Positions 5,990 to 13,634 of a stretch of DNA of 63,175 nucleotides are shown in pieces. The first letter of the stretch is position 1; each line of letters opens with the position of its first letter. A program made the position numbers and the translations under genes. This stretch comes from JAPLDP01 sp964628285. Lineage in GTDB: Bacteria > Bacteroidota > Bacteroidia > Bacteroidales > JAGONC01. The stretch covers positions 1-63,175 of the forward strand of contig CAZVNP010000014.1 in NCBI GenBank assembly GCA_964628285.1, in the 5' to 3' direction. The notes beneath the pieces were generated by a model, which saw only the letters and a program-made list of their open reading frames with translations, made no database searches and was not told where the DNA came from.

Positions 5990-7923
5990 CTCCCCCTAAT
6001 CACATTTATCAGCCCTCCTGCCAGCAGTATCTCTATCTGCCTGTCGCTGAGGTTGTACATCAGTTCGATGTCCTTGTTTTTGTTGACGATACGGGCCATG
6101 ACGTGATCCCTGTTCTTCAGCGATTCTCTCAGGTTGGTGATGGCGATGGTGTCGCCCTGCACGATGAGGTCATAGTCGGACGGGACGATGAACTCGAGCG
6201 GGACGATGCCGAAGTTGACTAAGTTCTGCCAGCCGATGCGGGCGTAGTTCTTGGCGATGACGGCTTTCTGCCCGAGGTAGCGGGGGCACAGCGCCGCATG
6301 CTCGCGGCTGCTGCCCTGGGCGTAGTTGTCGCCGGCCACCACCACGTGTCCCTGAGGCACCTGCACGGCCCTGTCATAGAAGGTGTGATCGACAACCCAG
6401 AAAGCGTATTTGCTCAGCTCTTCGATGTTGCTGCGGAAGGGCAGGACGTCGCTTCCGGCTTTCAGGATCTCGTCGGTGGAGATGTTGCTGCCCATCTTGA
6501 GGAGCACAGGCACCTCGAAGGCATCATCCAGCGGCTTGAAGTCGGGCAGCCCTTTGATGTTAGGTCCTTTGACGACCTCCACGGCTTTAGCTTCTTCAGG
6601 CGGCAGTGGTGGTACTAACATTTGGGTGTTGAGGATGATCTCAGTGGGTTCCTGCCACCGGGGGTATAGTATCCCCAGTTCCGCGAGGTCGCGCGGGTCG
6701 GTGATCCTGCCGGTGAGGGCTGCTGCGGCAGCCGTCTCGGGGCTGCAGAGGTACACCTGGTCGTCGAGGGTGCCGGAGCGGCCGGGGAAGTTACGCGGCA
6801 CCGTGCGCAGGCTTATGCTTCCCGACGCCGGCGCCTGGCCCATGCCGATGCATCCCATGCATCCTGTCTGGTGTGACCGTCCGCCGGCTTTCACGAGGCT
6901 GCCCAGCCCGCCGTTGTGTATCAGGTTAAGGAAGGTCTGGCGCGATGACGGGTTGACGTCGAACGACATGTTACCGGCGATGGTCCTGTCTTTGACGATG
7001 CCGGCCACCACCGAGAAGTCGCGCAGACCCGGGTTGGCCGACGAGCCGACGACGACCTGTGCCACCTCCCTGCCGCTGACCTCACGCACCGGCACCACGT
7101 TGCCGGGACTCGTGGGATAAGCGATGAGCGGCACCAACGTTGACATATCGATTTCTTCATATTTGTCGTATTCCGTCTCGCTGTCGGCCTTCAGCTCCTG
7201 CCACTCCCCTTCCCTTTGCTGCTGTCTCATGAATGCACGTGTTATCTCATCCGATGGGAACACGGTGGTTGTGGCTCCTGTCTCCGTGCCCATGTTGGCG
7301 ATGACGTGTCGGTCCCATGTCGACAGGTTTTTCAGCCCTTCACCGAAATATTCGATGATGTAGCCTCTGCATCCTTTCACGTCGTGGCGGCGCAGCATCT
7401 CCAGCACGACATCCTTGGCGCTGACCCATGACGGCAGCTTGCCGGTGAGCTTCACGCCCAGTACCTTAGGCATCGAAACGAAATACGGCTCTCCTGCCGA
7501 GGCGAGGGCTACATCGAGACCTCCCGTACCTATGGCCAGCATGCCGACGCCTCCACCCGAGCAGGTGTGGCTGTCGGAGCCCAACAGCGTCTTGCCCGGC
7601 CTGCCGAAACGCTCCATGTGGACGACATGGCTGATGCCGTTGCCCGGCCGGCTGAACCAGTAACCGAAGCGGGCCGACGCCGTCTGCAGATAGAGATGGT
7701 CGTCGGCATTCTTAAAGTCGGTTTGCAGCAGGTTGTGGTCGACATACTGCACGGCCACCTCGGCACGGGTCCTGTCTAAGCCCATGGCCTCCAACTCCAG
7801 CATGACCAGTGTGCCTGTGGCGTCCTGCTGTAAGATATGGTCGATGCGGAGACCGATCTCCGTGCCGGGAACCATAGTGCCCGATACGAGATGCGAATGT
7901 ATTAGTTTATGTGTTACGTTCAT
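5974..7923 (-). CDS. Aconitate hydratase (monomeric, 649 aa class)
   Basis: This is an aconitase-superfamily enzyme that interconverts citrate and isocitrate through a 4Fe-4S cluster in the TCA cycle. Order: N-terminal catalytic domains (GSDSHTCSGGG, then GCMGCIGMG contributing a CxxC cluster pair), linker, and C-terminal swivel domain (DNYAQGSSREHAA). The length matches the shorter aconitase class rather than the 750-aa mitochondrial or 900-aa IRP type. The segment equivalent to GSCTN in most aconitases reads GSSANPG, so the first cluster Cys appears to be Ser. The last residues RSVGS come from repeat DNA. A homoaconitase or other hydro-lyase role is possible but less likely. Confidence 0.85.
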   Translation of the reverse strand: MNVTHKLIHSHLVSGTMVPGTEIGLRIDHILQQDATGTLVMLELEAMGLDRTRAEVAVQYVDHNLLQTDFKNADDHLYLQTASARFGYWFSRPGNGISHVVHMERFGRPGKTLLGSDSHTCSGGGVGMLAIGTGGLDVALASAGEPYFVSMPKVLGVKLTGKLPSWVSAKDVVLEMLRRHDVKGCRGYIIEYFGEGLKNLSTWDRHVIANMGTETGATTTVFPSDEITRAFMRQQQREGEWQELKADSETEYDKYEEIDMSTLVPLIAYPTSPGNVVPVREVSGREVAQVVVGSSANPGLRDFSVVAGIVKDRTIAGNMSFDVNPSSRQTFLNLIHNGGLGSLVKAGGRSHQTGCMGCIGMGQAPASGSISLRTVPRNFPGRSGTLDDQVYLCSPETAAAAALTGRITDPRDLAELGILYPRWQEPTEIILNTQMLVPPLPPEEAKAVEVVKGPNIKGLPDFKPLDDAFEVPVLLKMGSNISTDEILKAGSDVLPFRSNIEELSKYAFWVVDHTFYDRAVQVPQGHVVVAGDNYAQGSSREHAALCPRYLGQKAVIAKNYARIGWQNLVNFGIVPLEFIVPSDYDLIVQGDTIAITNLRESLKNRDHVMARIVNKNKDIELMYNLSDRQIEILLAGGLINVIRGRSVGS

Positions 7924-7939
7924 GACCTCACCCCCTTGC

Positions 7940-7961
7940 CCCCTCTCCTGGGGGAGAGGGG
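7940..7961. repeat. Dispersed GC-rich palindrome upstream of aconitase
   Basis: CCCCTCTCC (7940-7948) and GGAGAGGGG (7953-7961) form a perfect 9-bp stem within a CCTCACCCCCTTGCCCC context. Related sequence recurs at about 31240-31284 and, reversed, at 19099-19165. It would fold in the 5' leader of the aconitase mRNA, about 20 nt before the start codon. Confidence 0.55.
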
Positions 7962-7980
7962 AGATAATTAATATTTAAAT

Positions 7981-8031
7981 ATACTCTGCGTCCTCTGTGC
8001 TTCCTCTATGTACTCTGCGGTTAAATAAACG
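7981..8031 (-). repeat. CACAGAG dispersed repeat, left copy (inverted)
   Basis: On the minus strand this reads CGTTTATTTAACCGCAGAG and continues with CACAGAGG-type steps. It matches 9040-9091 on the plus strand with about five mismatches and one 2-nt indel over roughly 50 bp. The two copies are inverted around the FISUMP gene. Confidence 0.75.
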
Positions 8032-8071
8032 TTTCTAAAACGCAAAAGACGCAATGTCTATGAATTACTTC

Positions 8072-8128
8072 ATTCATGCAAAAAATGCATGAATCTTTTA
8101 TTTTAACAACCGGAACAACACTTTGTTC
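8072..8128 (+). promoter_or_regulatory. Two dyads in the aconitase/FISUMP divergent gap
   Basis: ATTCATGCA (8072-8080) and TGCATGAAT (8086-8094) form a perfect 9-bp hairpin with an A5 loop, followed by CTTTTATTTT. On the plus strand this has terminator form although no plus-strand gene lies upstream. GAACAA-CACT-TTGTTC (8113-8128) is a second perfect dyad. They may be regulator sites or an attenuator for the gene at 8229. A weak -7 candidate TAATTTAG lies at 8200-8207. Confidence 0.4.
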
Positions 8129-8228
8129 TCGGGAACGGTCACGAAATGAGGCATCCGGAAAGGATTGAACCGGGATATCATCCTGACACGGAAAATGCTT
8201 AATTTAGCCGCAACAAATTTTTAATGCC

Positions 8229-8942
8229 ATGCCTCGTTTTTACCTGTTATTGACAGTTTCATTCCTTTTTCCCTTCATGATCCATGCACAGGGAGATGCC
8301 GGTTCCTTCAGATGCGGCGATAAGCTCACCGATGCACGTGACGGTCAGGTGTATGCCACTGTACTTATCGGAAAGCAATGCTGGATGGCGCAGAACCTGA
8401 ATGTGGGCAACCGCGTCGACCGCATGATGGCCTCGCTGAACAACGGCGTCATCGAGAAATACTGTTACCTCGGGAAGGAAGACTCGTGCAGCGTTTATGG
8501 TGGTTTATACCGGTGGGATGAGATGATGCAGTACGATTCCGTCGAGGGGGTCCGCGGCATCTGTCCCGCGGGCTGGCATATCCCCTCCAACGGCGAATGG
8601 TGCAGGATGCTGATCCATCTGGATCCCACGGTGAAATGTGACTCGCTGATCTTCAGCGGGAAGGATGTCTGCGGAAAGCTGAAACAGACCGGCACGCGGT
8701 TCTGGGCCGCACCCAACACAGGCGCTACCGACGCCAGCGGCTTCGGCGCCCTGGCCGCCGGACGGCTCCAGAGCTCCACAAGCAAATACAAACTGATCAG
8801 GCGCATCGCTTTCTTCTGGACGTCGACTCAGCATAACACAAACCAAGCCCTCAACTGGGTGCTGCGCAACGACCACAGCGACATCTTTCATTTCTACCCT
8901 TTTAAGACCGACGGACTCTCCGTCCGCTGCATAAAAGATTAA
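8229..8942 (+). CDS. Secreted FISUMP-domain protein
   Basis: This 237-residue protein carries the 'Fibrobacter succinogenes major paralogous' (FISUMP) domain: DARDGQVYATVLIGKQCWMAQNLN, then YGGLYRWDEMMQY, GICPAGWHIPSNGEW, a GALAAGR segment, FFWTST, and C-terminal GLSVRCIKD. The fold is C-type-lectin-like (formylglycine-like) and proteins of this type are exported; the molecular function is unknown. A signal peptide (MPRFYLLLTVSFLFPFMIHAQ) is present. The six-plus cysteines suggest disulfides. The gene stands alone, bounded by inverted copies of a 50-bp repeat. Confidence 0.85.
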   Translation: MPRFYLLLTVSFLFPFMIHAQGDAGSFRCGDKLTDARDGQVYATVLIGKQCWMAQNLNVGNRVDRMMASLNNGVIEKYCYLGKEDSCSVYGGLYRWDEMMQYDSVEGVRGICPAGWHIPSNGEWCRMLIHLDPTVKCDSLIFSGKDVCGKLKQTGTRFWAAPNTGATDASGFGALAAGRLQSSTSKYKLIRRIAFFWTSTQHNTNQALNWVLRNDHSDIFHFYPFKTDGLSVRCIKD

Positions 8943-9039
8943 TTTTTTACTGCCGGATATGGTTGTATCCTATTTATTTATAATTTTACGTCGCCAAATG
9001 AGCACGTTCATTGGAAATTACAATTACAGGTTGAGCCAA

Positions 9040-9132
9040 CGTTTTTATTTAACCACAGAGAACACGGAGGAAGCACAGAGGACACAGAGGAGGGTTTACG
9101 GGTCGGCAAGTCTTCAGGTCTACGGGTCGGCA
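9040..9132 (+). repeat. CACAGAG repeat right copy, followed by octamer array
   Basis: 9040-9091 is the inverted partner of 7981-8031. It is followed directly by five octamers at 9093-9132: GGTTTACG, GGTCGGCA, AGTCTTCA, GGTCTACG, GGTCGGCA. The last type also occurs at 4419 and 61642. The remaining 8943-9224 DNA shows no gene; 9170-9220 is AT-rich with repeated ATTTGTAATT. Confidence 0.75.
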
Positions 9133-9224
9133 GGAGAAGCGTCGCCGTGAGTTGAACGGATTACTGAAGTCTGGAATTTGTTATTTGTAATTTATTTGGT
9201 ATTTGTAATTTGCAATTTATTGCC

Positions 9225-9299
9225 GGGGTATTAGCTCAGCCGGTTTAGAGCGCATGTTTCACAGACATGAAGTCATAGGTTCGAATCCTATATACCCCA
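9225..9299 (+). tRNA. tRNA-Val (anticodon CAC)
   Basis: A complete 75-nt cloverleaf is visible. The acceptor stem is GGGGTAT / ATACCCC with A as discriminator. The D arm is GCTC...GAGC. The anticodon stem CATGT / ACATG encloses the loop TTCACAG, so the anticodon is CAC, reading GTG (Val). The T arm is ATAGG-TTCGAAT-CCTAT. CCA is not encoded. It is a single gene. Confidence 0.95.
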
Positions 9300-9302
9300 C
9301 AC

Positions 9303-9340
9303 AAAACCCCTGTCAGTAAATACTTACAGGGTTTTTTATT
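9303..9340 (+). terminator. Intrinsic terminator of tRNA-Val
   Basis: AAAACCCCTGT and ACAGGGTTTT form a stem with one bulged C, followed by TTTTTTATT. It starts 4 nt after the tRNA 3' end. Positions 9341-9420 and 9603-9740 show no gene. Confidence 0.8.
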
Positions 9341-9420
9341 ATTCCTGAGCCTATAACGGTTAACGACATATTATCCTGTATCAAAGTCAGGGCAGCGACC
9401 CGGCCTTTTACTCATAACGC

Positions 9421-9528
9421 TCAATCCGGTTTCAGGCAGCCTTTCAGTGCCTCCACATATTTTTCGAACGCTTCCACTCCTTTTGGTGTGATCTTATAGG
9501 TCGACAACGGATATTTCTTCAAATTTTT
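9421..9528 (-). pseudogene. C-terminal remnant of a winged-helix transcriptional regulator
   Basis: Read on the minus strand, the frame ends YPLSTYKITPKGVEAFEKYVEALKGCLKPD then TGA at 9423-9421 (shown here by parts: STYKITPKG, EAFEKYVEAL). This is the typical 'wing plus last helix' ending of PadR/MarR-like winged-helix regulators (Y.LT.KG..AFE.YVEAL). In the 5' direction the frame hits TAA at 9531-9529, so only about 35 codons remain. The DNA-binding helix is gone. It is a decayed gene whose truncated end lies 33 bp from the heptamer array at 9561. Confidence 0.55.
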
Positions 9529-9560
9529 TTAAAATTATTTTAAGATACCTCCTTCTCTCT

Positions 9561-9602
9561 CGCTATCCGCTATTCGCCACTCGCCACTCGCCATTCGCTA
9601 TT
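9561..9602. repeat. Heptamer array CGCCACT type, six units
   Basis: Six exact 7-bp units: CGCTATC, CGCTATT, CGCCACT, CGCCACT, CGCCATT, CGCTATT. The preceding CCTTCTCTCT resembles the pyrimidine tract next to the arrays at 4485 and 60730. Confidence 0.85.
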
Positions 9603-9740
9603 CTTTCCCATAGCATAAATCTTTCTTATAACTTTAGTAGCACTTCCTCGCCTGATTTCGTATCTTGCACCCCCGATAACCCGAACGGTTTATGCAGGCG
9701 GGAATCCATTAAACCATAATATTAACCTAACCGATAAAAA

Positions 9741-11525
9741 ATGAATATAATGAACAAATTTACCCTTGTCCTGCTTGCGGGATTTTTATTCCCGCTGTTA
9801 CTCAATGCCCAATGGTCTTCCGACCCGTCGCAGAACACGAAAATATGTGACACCACCGGTTACCTTGTCGTCCCCCATGTGACCGTGAACCCGGCCGGTG
9901 ACAGTTATATCTCATGGTACTCGGCCACGGAAGGGTTGCGTTTCGATGTGTACCTGCAGCATCTCGACATCAATGGCAACAAGCTCTGGGCAGATGACGG
10001 ACTGCTGGTCAGCAACCACCCGACCGACACCTGGGTGTCGGACTACGGTCTGGCTGTGGACCATGAGGGTTATGCCATCCTCACCGTGCAGGACATGCGT
10101 GACGGCTACAGCAATGCCTTTGCTTACAGGATTTCGCCCGAGGGCACCATGGCCTGGGGCGCCGACGGCATCAGGCTGACCAATACGACCGACGGTAACT
10201 ACTGGCCGCAGGTAGCCGTCACCGCCGATAATGATTATATCTTCCTTTATCAGATGTTCCCTGAGGATACGGCCCTGTTCTCTCCCATCGGCTTTCAGAA
10301 AGTGGATCAGGGAGGGAACATGCTCTGGGACAACACCATTGCAAGCGACAGCACCGACTTTTTTCTGCCGCAGATGCTCCTGACAGAGGAAGGCAACCTG
10401 ATGGTTTCGTGGCTGGCGGCAAAAAATTCGGTCGATACGGTTTACGGTCATGAAAATTACATTCATGTCTTCGTACAAAAGTTCTCTCCAGACGGCCAGG
10501 CGCTGTGGCCGGCGCCGATGCAGGTCGACACGGGTAACGTCATGCTCGTCGGGGCTCTTTACACCCTGCCGTTGCTTGCCAATGACGGTGCCGACGGCGC
10601 CTACATCGTCTGGCAGTCGTTCTCCGACTATCAACCGACCGTCTTTGCCAACCGTGTCAGCGGTGACGGATTGCTCCTCTGGCCGGGCCACGGGACACTG
10701 GTTACAATGAGACCGGGAGATCACGCCGGACCGTCAGTGTGCTACCATCCTGACATCGACCGTCTCTTTGTTTTCTGGGAAGACTACCGCTATGATCCGG
10801 CCCACCAGACCGATTCATGGGGAATATACGGACAGAAATTCTCGCCGGCAGGCGCCAGGCTGTGGGGTGACACCGCCATACGGGTGGCACCCATGATCTA
10901 CAGCGTTGACAGCACTTATATCACGGTGCTTGGTAAAACGGCGGGGAACAACGGTATCGGTTTGTTTTATGAAAAAGAATACTTCCATATCACCGGTGCC
11001 GACACCACGATCATGGCCGAGTTATACGCCAGCCTGCTCGACACCAACGCCGTTTACGTGTGGGCGGGCGACAGACTGGCCTTTTCAAATGCTGTCAGCG
11101 ACAAAGGCCATCTCACCGTCAGCGATTTTGTCAACAACCAGTGGATAGCCGCCTGGGAGGATAACCGGCAGCATCCGCAACAGGAATTCTTATCCGGTAT
11201 CTATGCCCAAAACATCACCCTTGACGGCAACCTGGGACCCCTGGCGGTTGAGAAACCTCATTTTTCAGACAAGATCGGATTGAAATGCTATCCTAACCCT
11301 TTTAACGAAAAGATCACGGTGAATTATGACTTGCCAGGTAAGAATAAAGTTATTTTCATCATCAGGGATATGCAGGAGAGAATCATCAGAACGGTTTGTC
11401 CGGGATTGCAGGACAGCGGGCAACACACGGTGAATTTAGATGCCGATGCCTTACCCGCCGGGATTTATATCATCGAACTCCGGACAGACGACCAGGTACG
11501 TTATGCCAGGATCGTTAAAAAGTGA
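9741..11525 (+). CDS. Large secreted beta-repeat protein with T9SS sorting domain
   Basis: This 594-residue protein has a signal peptide (MNIMNKFTLVLLAGFLFPLLLNA). Seven or so blade-like repeats follow, with recurring ISW, NKLWADDG, AWGADGI, VSW, LLWPGHG, VFWEDYR, ARLWGD and AAWEDNR motifs, which suggests a beta-propeller. A type A T9SS sorting domain from about residue 510 (CYPNPFNEKITVNY to ARIVKK) targets it to the surface. The ligand or enzyme function is not recognisable. It has no close operon partner. The gap upstream has the regulator remnant and heptamer array; a TATCTTGCA near 9661 may be the -7 element. Confidence 0.85.
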   Translation: MNIMNKFTLVLLAGFLFPLLLNAQWSSDPSQNTKICDTTGYLVVPHVTVNPAGDSYISWYSATEGLRFDVYLQHLDINGNKLWADDGLLVSNHPTDTWVSDYGLAVDHEGYAILTVQDMRDGYSNAFAYRISPEGTMAWGADGIRLTNTTDGNYWPQVAVTADNDYIFLYQMFPEDTALFSPIGFQKVDQGGNMLWDNTIASDSTDFFLPQMLLTEEGNLMVSWLAAKNSVDTVYGHENYIHVFVQKFSPDGQALWPAPMQVDTGNVMLVGALYTLPLLANDGADGAYIVWQSFSDYQPTVFANRVSGDGLLLWPGHGTLVTMRPGDHAGPSVCYHPDIDRLFVFWEDYRYDPAHQTDSWGIYGQKFSPAGARLWGDTAIRVAPMIYSVDSTYITVLGKTAGNNGIGLFYEKEYFHITGADTTIMAELYASLLDTNAVYVWAGDRLAFSNAVSDKGHLTVSDFVNNQWIAAWEDNRQHPQQEFLSGIYAQNITLDGNLGPLAVEKPHFSDKIGLKCYPNPFNEKITVNYDLPGKNKVIFIIRDMQERIIRTVCPGLQDSGQHTVNLDADALPAGIYIIELRTDDQVRYARIVKK

Positions 11526-11619
11526 CTAAAATGATAAAACTGATTTTAAGCTGTGCGGGAACGGGATGAGACAACCTTCTGCTCCTTCTCACGCCAGGCA
11601 ATGCATCCCGGAACAAGAT

Positions 11620-13365
11620 TTATTTATGTTTCCAGAATCTGAGCCGGACATTTTTAAAATCGTTATTCTCGCTCCCCGAAAGGACTTTCAGTGTGATGGT
11701 CTTATCCTTAGGGTCGTCAACGGGAGGAAAGAAATAATTGTAACTTCCGGTCTGCCACTCATTCAAATGTTTTCCGGCGAAATGAATTAACCAGGGATCA
11801 TGGCTGTAATAATTATGATGACCTGTCGATTCATCTATGCTCAATACAATGCGGGAAAAATTTTGTCTTTTAAAGTCATTTTCGATTAACAACTGGATGA
11901 CACTTACCCGGTCAAAATCGGGAATGTCGCGGCAATTGACGATAAAAACCCGAATAAACGTATTCGCGGAAGTATGCAGGTCGCCAATTAAAATTTCTTT
12001 TACCACATTGTAATCATTGCTCCGCAACTTCTCTTTCCATAACAGACCTTTGTACCGGTCGTCAGTTTGCAAAAAAACCTCCCAGTATTTCGTTTTATCC
12101 ATACCGCTCCAATGAAGGATGTACTCTTTATACTGATAGGACTGAACGACATTCAGGGGAATGGTGAGGAATGATAACAGGATGACAACAGTTTTCAAGC
12201 CTTTTCCAAGTCCATCCACCATCACGGCGTACGGAATAAAGAAAATGGCGAAGAAATCGATATAGGCCCGTAATCCATAGCTGCCGCCATAGTACCATGA
12301 TTCCCAGGAAGAGAGGACATAGGTCAGAATAATGAAAAACGACAGCCATGTCAGGACCCAATAATATTTTCGCTTGTACACAAGCCAGACCAGACCAAAT
12401 ATTGAAATAAAAACAATGGGCGTATAGACAAACAAACCCTTACGGTAGCTGAACAGTAGTTCGATCATATGCGGATTCAGGAAGTGAAAACTTTCGCCTT
12501 GATAGGAATAAAGTAAAAAATGGCCTGTCTGCAAGTACCACAGCATGCATTGGATAAAGAAAACCACAAAAATCAATAAGATCCCGGTCAATAATTTTTT
12601 ATAGTTATGCCAAAGCAGAACAAATCCCCCTTTTAGATTTTGGAACGAACCCGCCAGAAAAGGAATGAATAAAATGATGAGGATGTTTATCTGACGGAGA
12701 ATGAGTATCAATCCCAGGAAAAGGCAGGCTAAGATAAAATGGTTGGTGTTTTTGATTTTAAAATACGATCCCGTGAAATAAATAAATGCCGTTACGGCAA
12801 AGAGGGAATAAACGTGACTGAATCCGGCTTCGGCATTGGCATAATGAGTGACGGATGTGGCCAGGACAAGTAATACCTGGGACAGAATGATGACGTATTT
12901 TTTAACGTTATAAAGCCCCAATGTTTTTTTCAAGAAAAACACGGCGAGAAACAAGTAAAAGATGGCCGCATAAAATACGGCTTTTTGAAATGGCGGTTGA
13001 TAACCATCCTGCATTTCTCCGTTCCGGGCCGTCGTGAGAAAGGTATAAGTAAAAAATGGAAGTTGCAAAAGGGCGGTACCACAGGGATACTTATCCACTT
13101 TAAAATTTTGATAATCAACATAAGCTTTGATTCTGCCGATGCGATGATAAAGAACCGGATCGTCACGGTAAGGTATGTCCTTTCTTATCAGATCATGATG
13201 GATTAAAAGCGAAGGCAGATAATCATAGTAACCGACGCCATCGGCCCGGATATGATCATCGACGTTGCCGATATAATTGTTGATCAGAAAAATATAGATG
13301 AAAATAATGAAGGCCTCAATAAAGATGGATTTAACAAAACGTATGATATGAAGTATTATATTCAA
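11620..13365 (-). CDS. Polytopic membrane protein, GT-C-like (paralogue 1)
   Basis: About eleven transmembrane helices fill residues 10-430 and a soluble C-terminal domain of about 150 residues follows. The first loop has a conserved acidic motif DGVGYYDYLPSL, as in GT-C glycosyltransferases that use lipid-linked sugars, so a glycosyltransferase-like role is an inference. It is highly similar over its whole length to the next gene. No ATG is available: the TTG at 13365 aligns with the paralogue's start and gives the same length, 581 aa. A GTG at 13401 would add 12 residues. Its 3' end faces the T9SS gene. Confidence 0.7.
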   Translation of the reverse strand: MNIILHIIRFVKSIFIEAFIIFIYIFLINNYIGNVDDHIRADGVGYYDYLPSLLIHHDLIRKDIPYRDDPVLYHRIGRIKAYVDYQNFKVDKYPCGTALLQLPFFTYTFLTTARNGEMQDGYQPPFQKAVFYAAIFYLFLAVFFLKKTLGLYNVKKYVIILSQVLLVLATSVTHYANAEAGFSHVYSLFAVTAFIYFTGSYFKIKNTNHFILACLFLGLILILRQINILIILFIPFLAGSFQNLKGGFVLLWHNYKKLLTGILLIFVVFFIQCMLWYLQTGHFLLYSYQGESFHFLNPHMIELLFSYRKGLFVYTPIVFISIFGLVWLVYKRKYYWVLTWLSFFIILTYVLSSWESWYYGGSYGLRAYIDFFAIFFIPYAVMVDGLGKGLKTVVILLSFLTIPLNVVQSYQYKEYILHWSGMDKTKYWEVFLQTDDRYKGLLWKEKLRSNDYNVVKEILIGDLHTSANTFIRVFIVNCRDIPDFDRVSVIQLLIENDFKRQNFSRIVLSIDESTGHHNYYSHDPWLIHFAGKHLNEWQTGSYNYFFPPVDDPKDKTITLKVLSGSENNDFKNVRLRFWKHK

Positions 13366-13520
13366 AATTACAAGTGTATTAGAAATAACATCGTCATTCA
13401 CATTTTATCCTCAGAGGATCGTACCGGTTTGACAGTTGATCATGTCATCAGCGATCATCGGTTGTCTTTACACTTTATTGTTCAGGCCTCACAGCGTCTG
13501 ATGCCATAAAGCAGAAATGA

Positions 13521-13528
13521 CAAAATTA
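13521..13528 (-). promoter_or_regulatory. -7 element for membrane paralogue 1
   Basis: On the minus strand TAATTTTG is a perfect -7 box; the start would be near 13515, about 150 nt before the coding start. No good -33 box is visible at the right distance, so this is tentative. The rest of 13402-13634 shows nothing. Confidence 0.3.
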
Positions 13529-13634
13529 AAAAGAATGGAAATGGAATGGCATTGACCACAGGGAATGATATGATAAACCCGAGTGGCTATTTCCATTATT
13601 TCGCCTGAAATGGTCTTATTTTTCGGTACCATTA

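Noticed and set aside
6410..7120. 236-residue plus-strand ORF inside aconitase
   Set aside because: It is antisense to a clear aconitase domain in GC-rich DNA. The composition is Ser/Pro/Arg-rich and no family is recognisable.
9912..10724. 270-residue minus-strand ORF inside the T9SS gene
   Set aside because: Antisense shadow of a gene with signal peptide, repeats and sorting domain. No domain of its own.
11562..11610. CGGGATG / CATCCCG pairing between converging genes as a terminator
   Set aside because: The loop is 35 nt and no T run follows on either strand.
13473..13617. 47-codon minus-strand frame between the membrane paralogues
   Set aside because: No similarity to any family. It crosses the predicted -7 box of the downstream gene.
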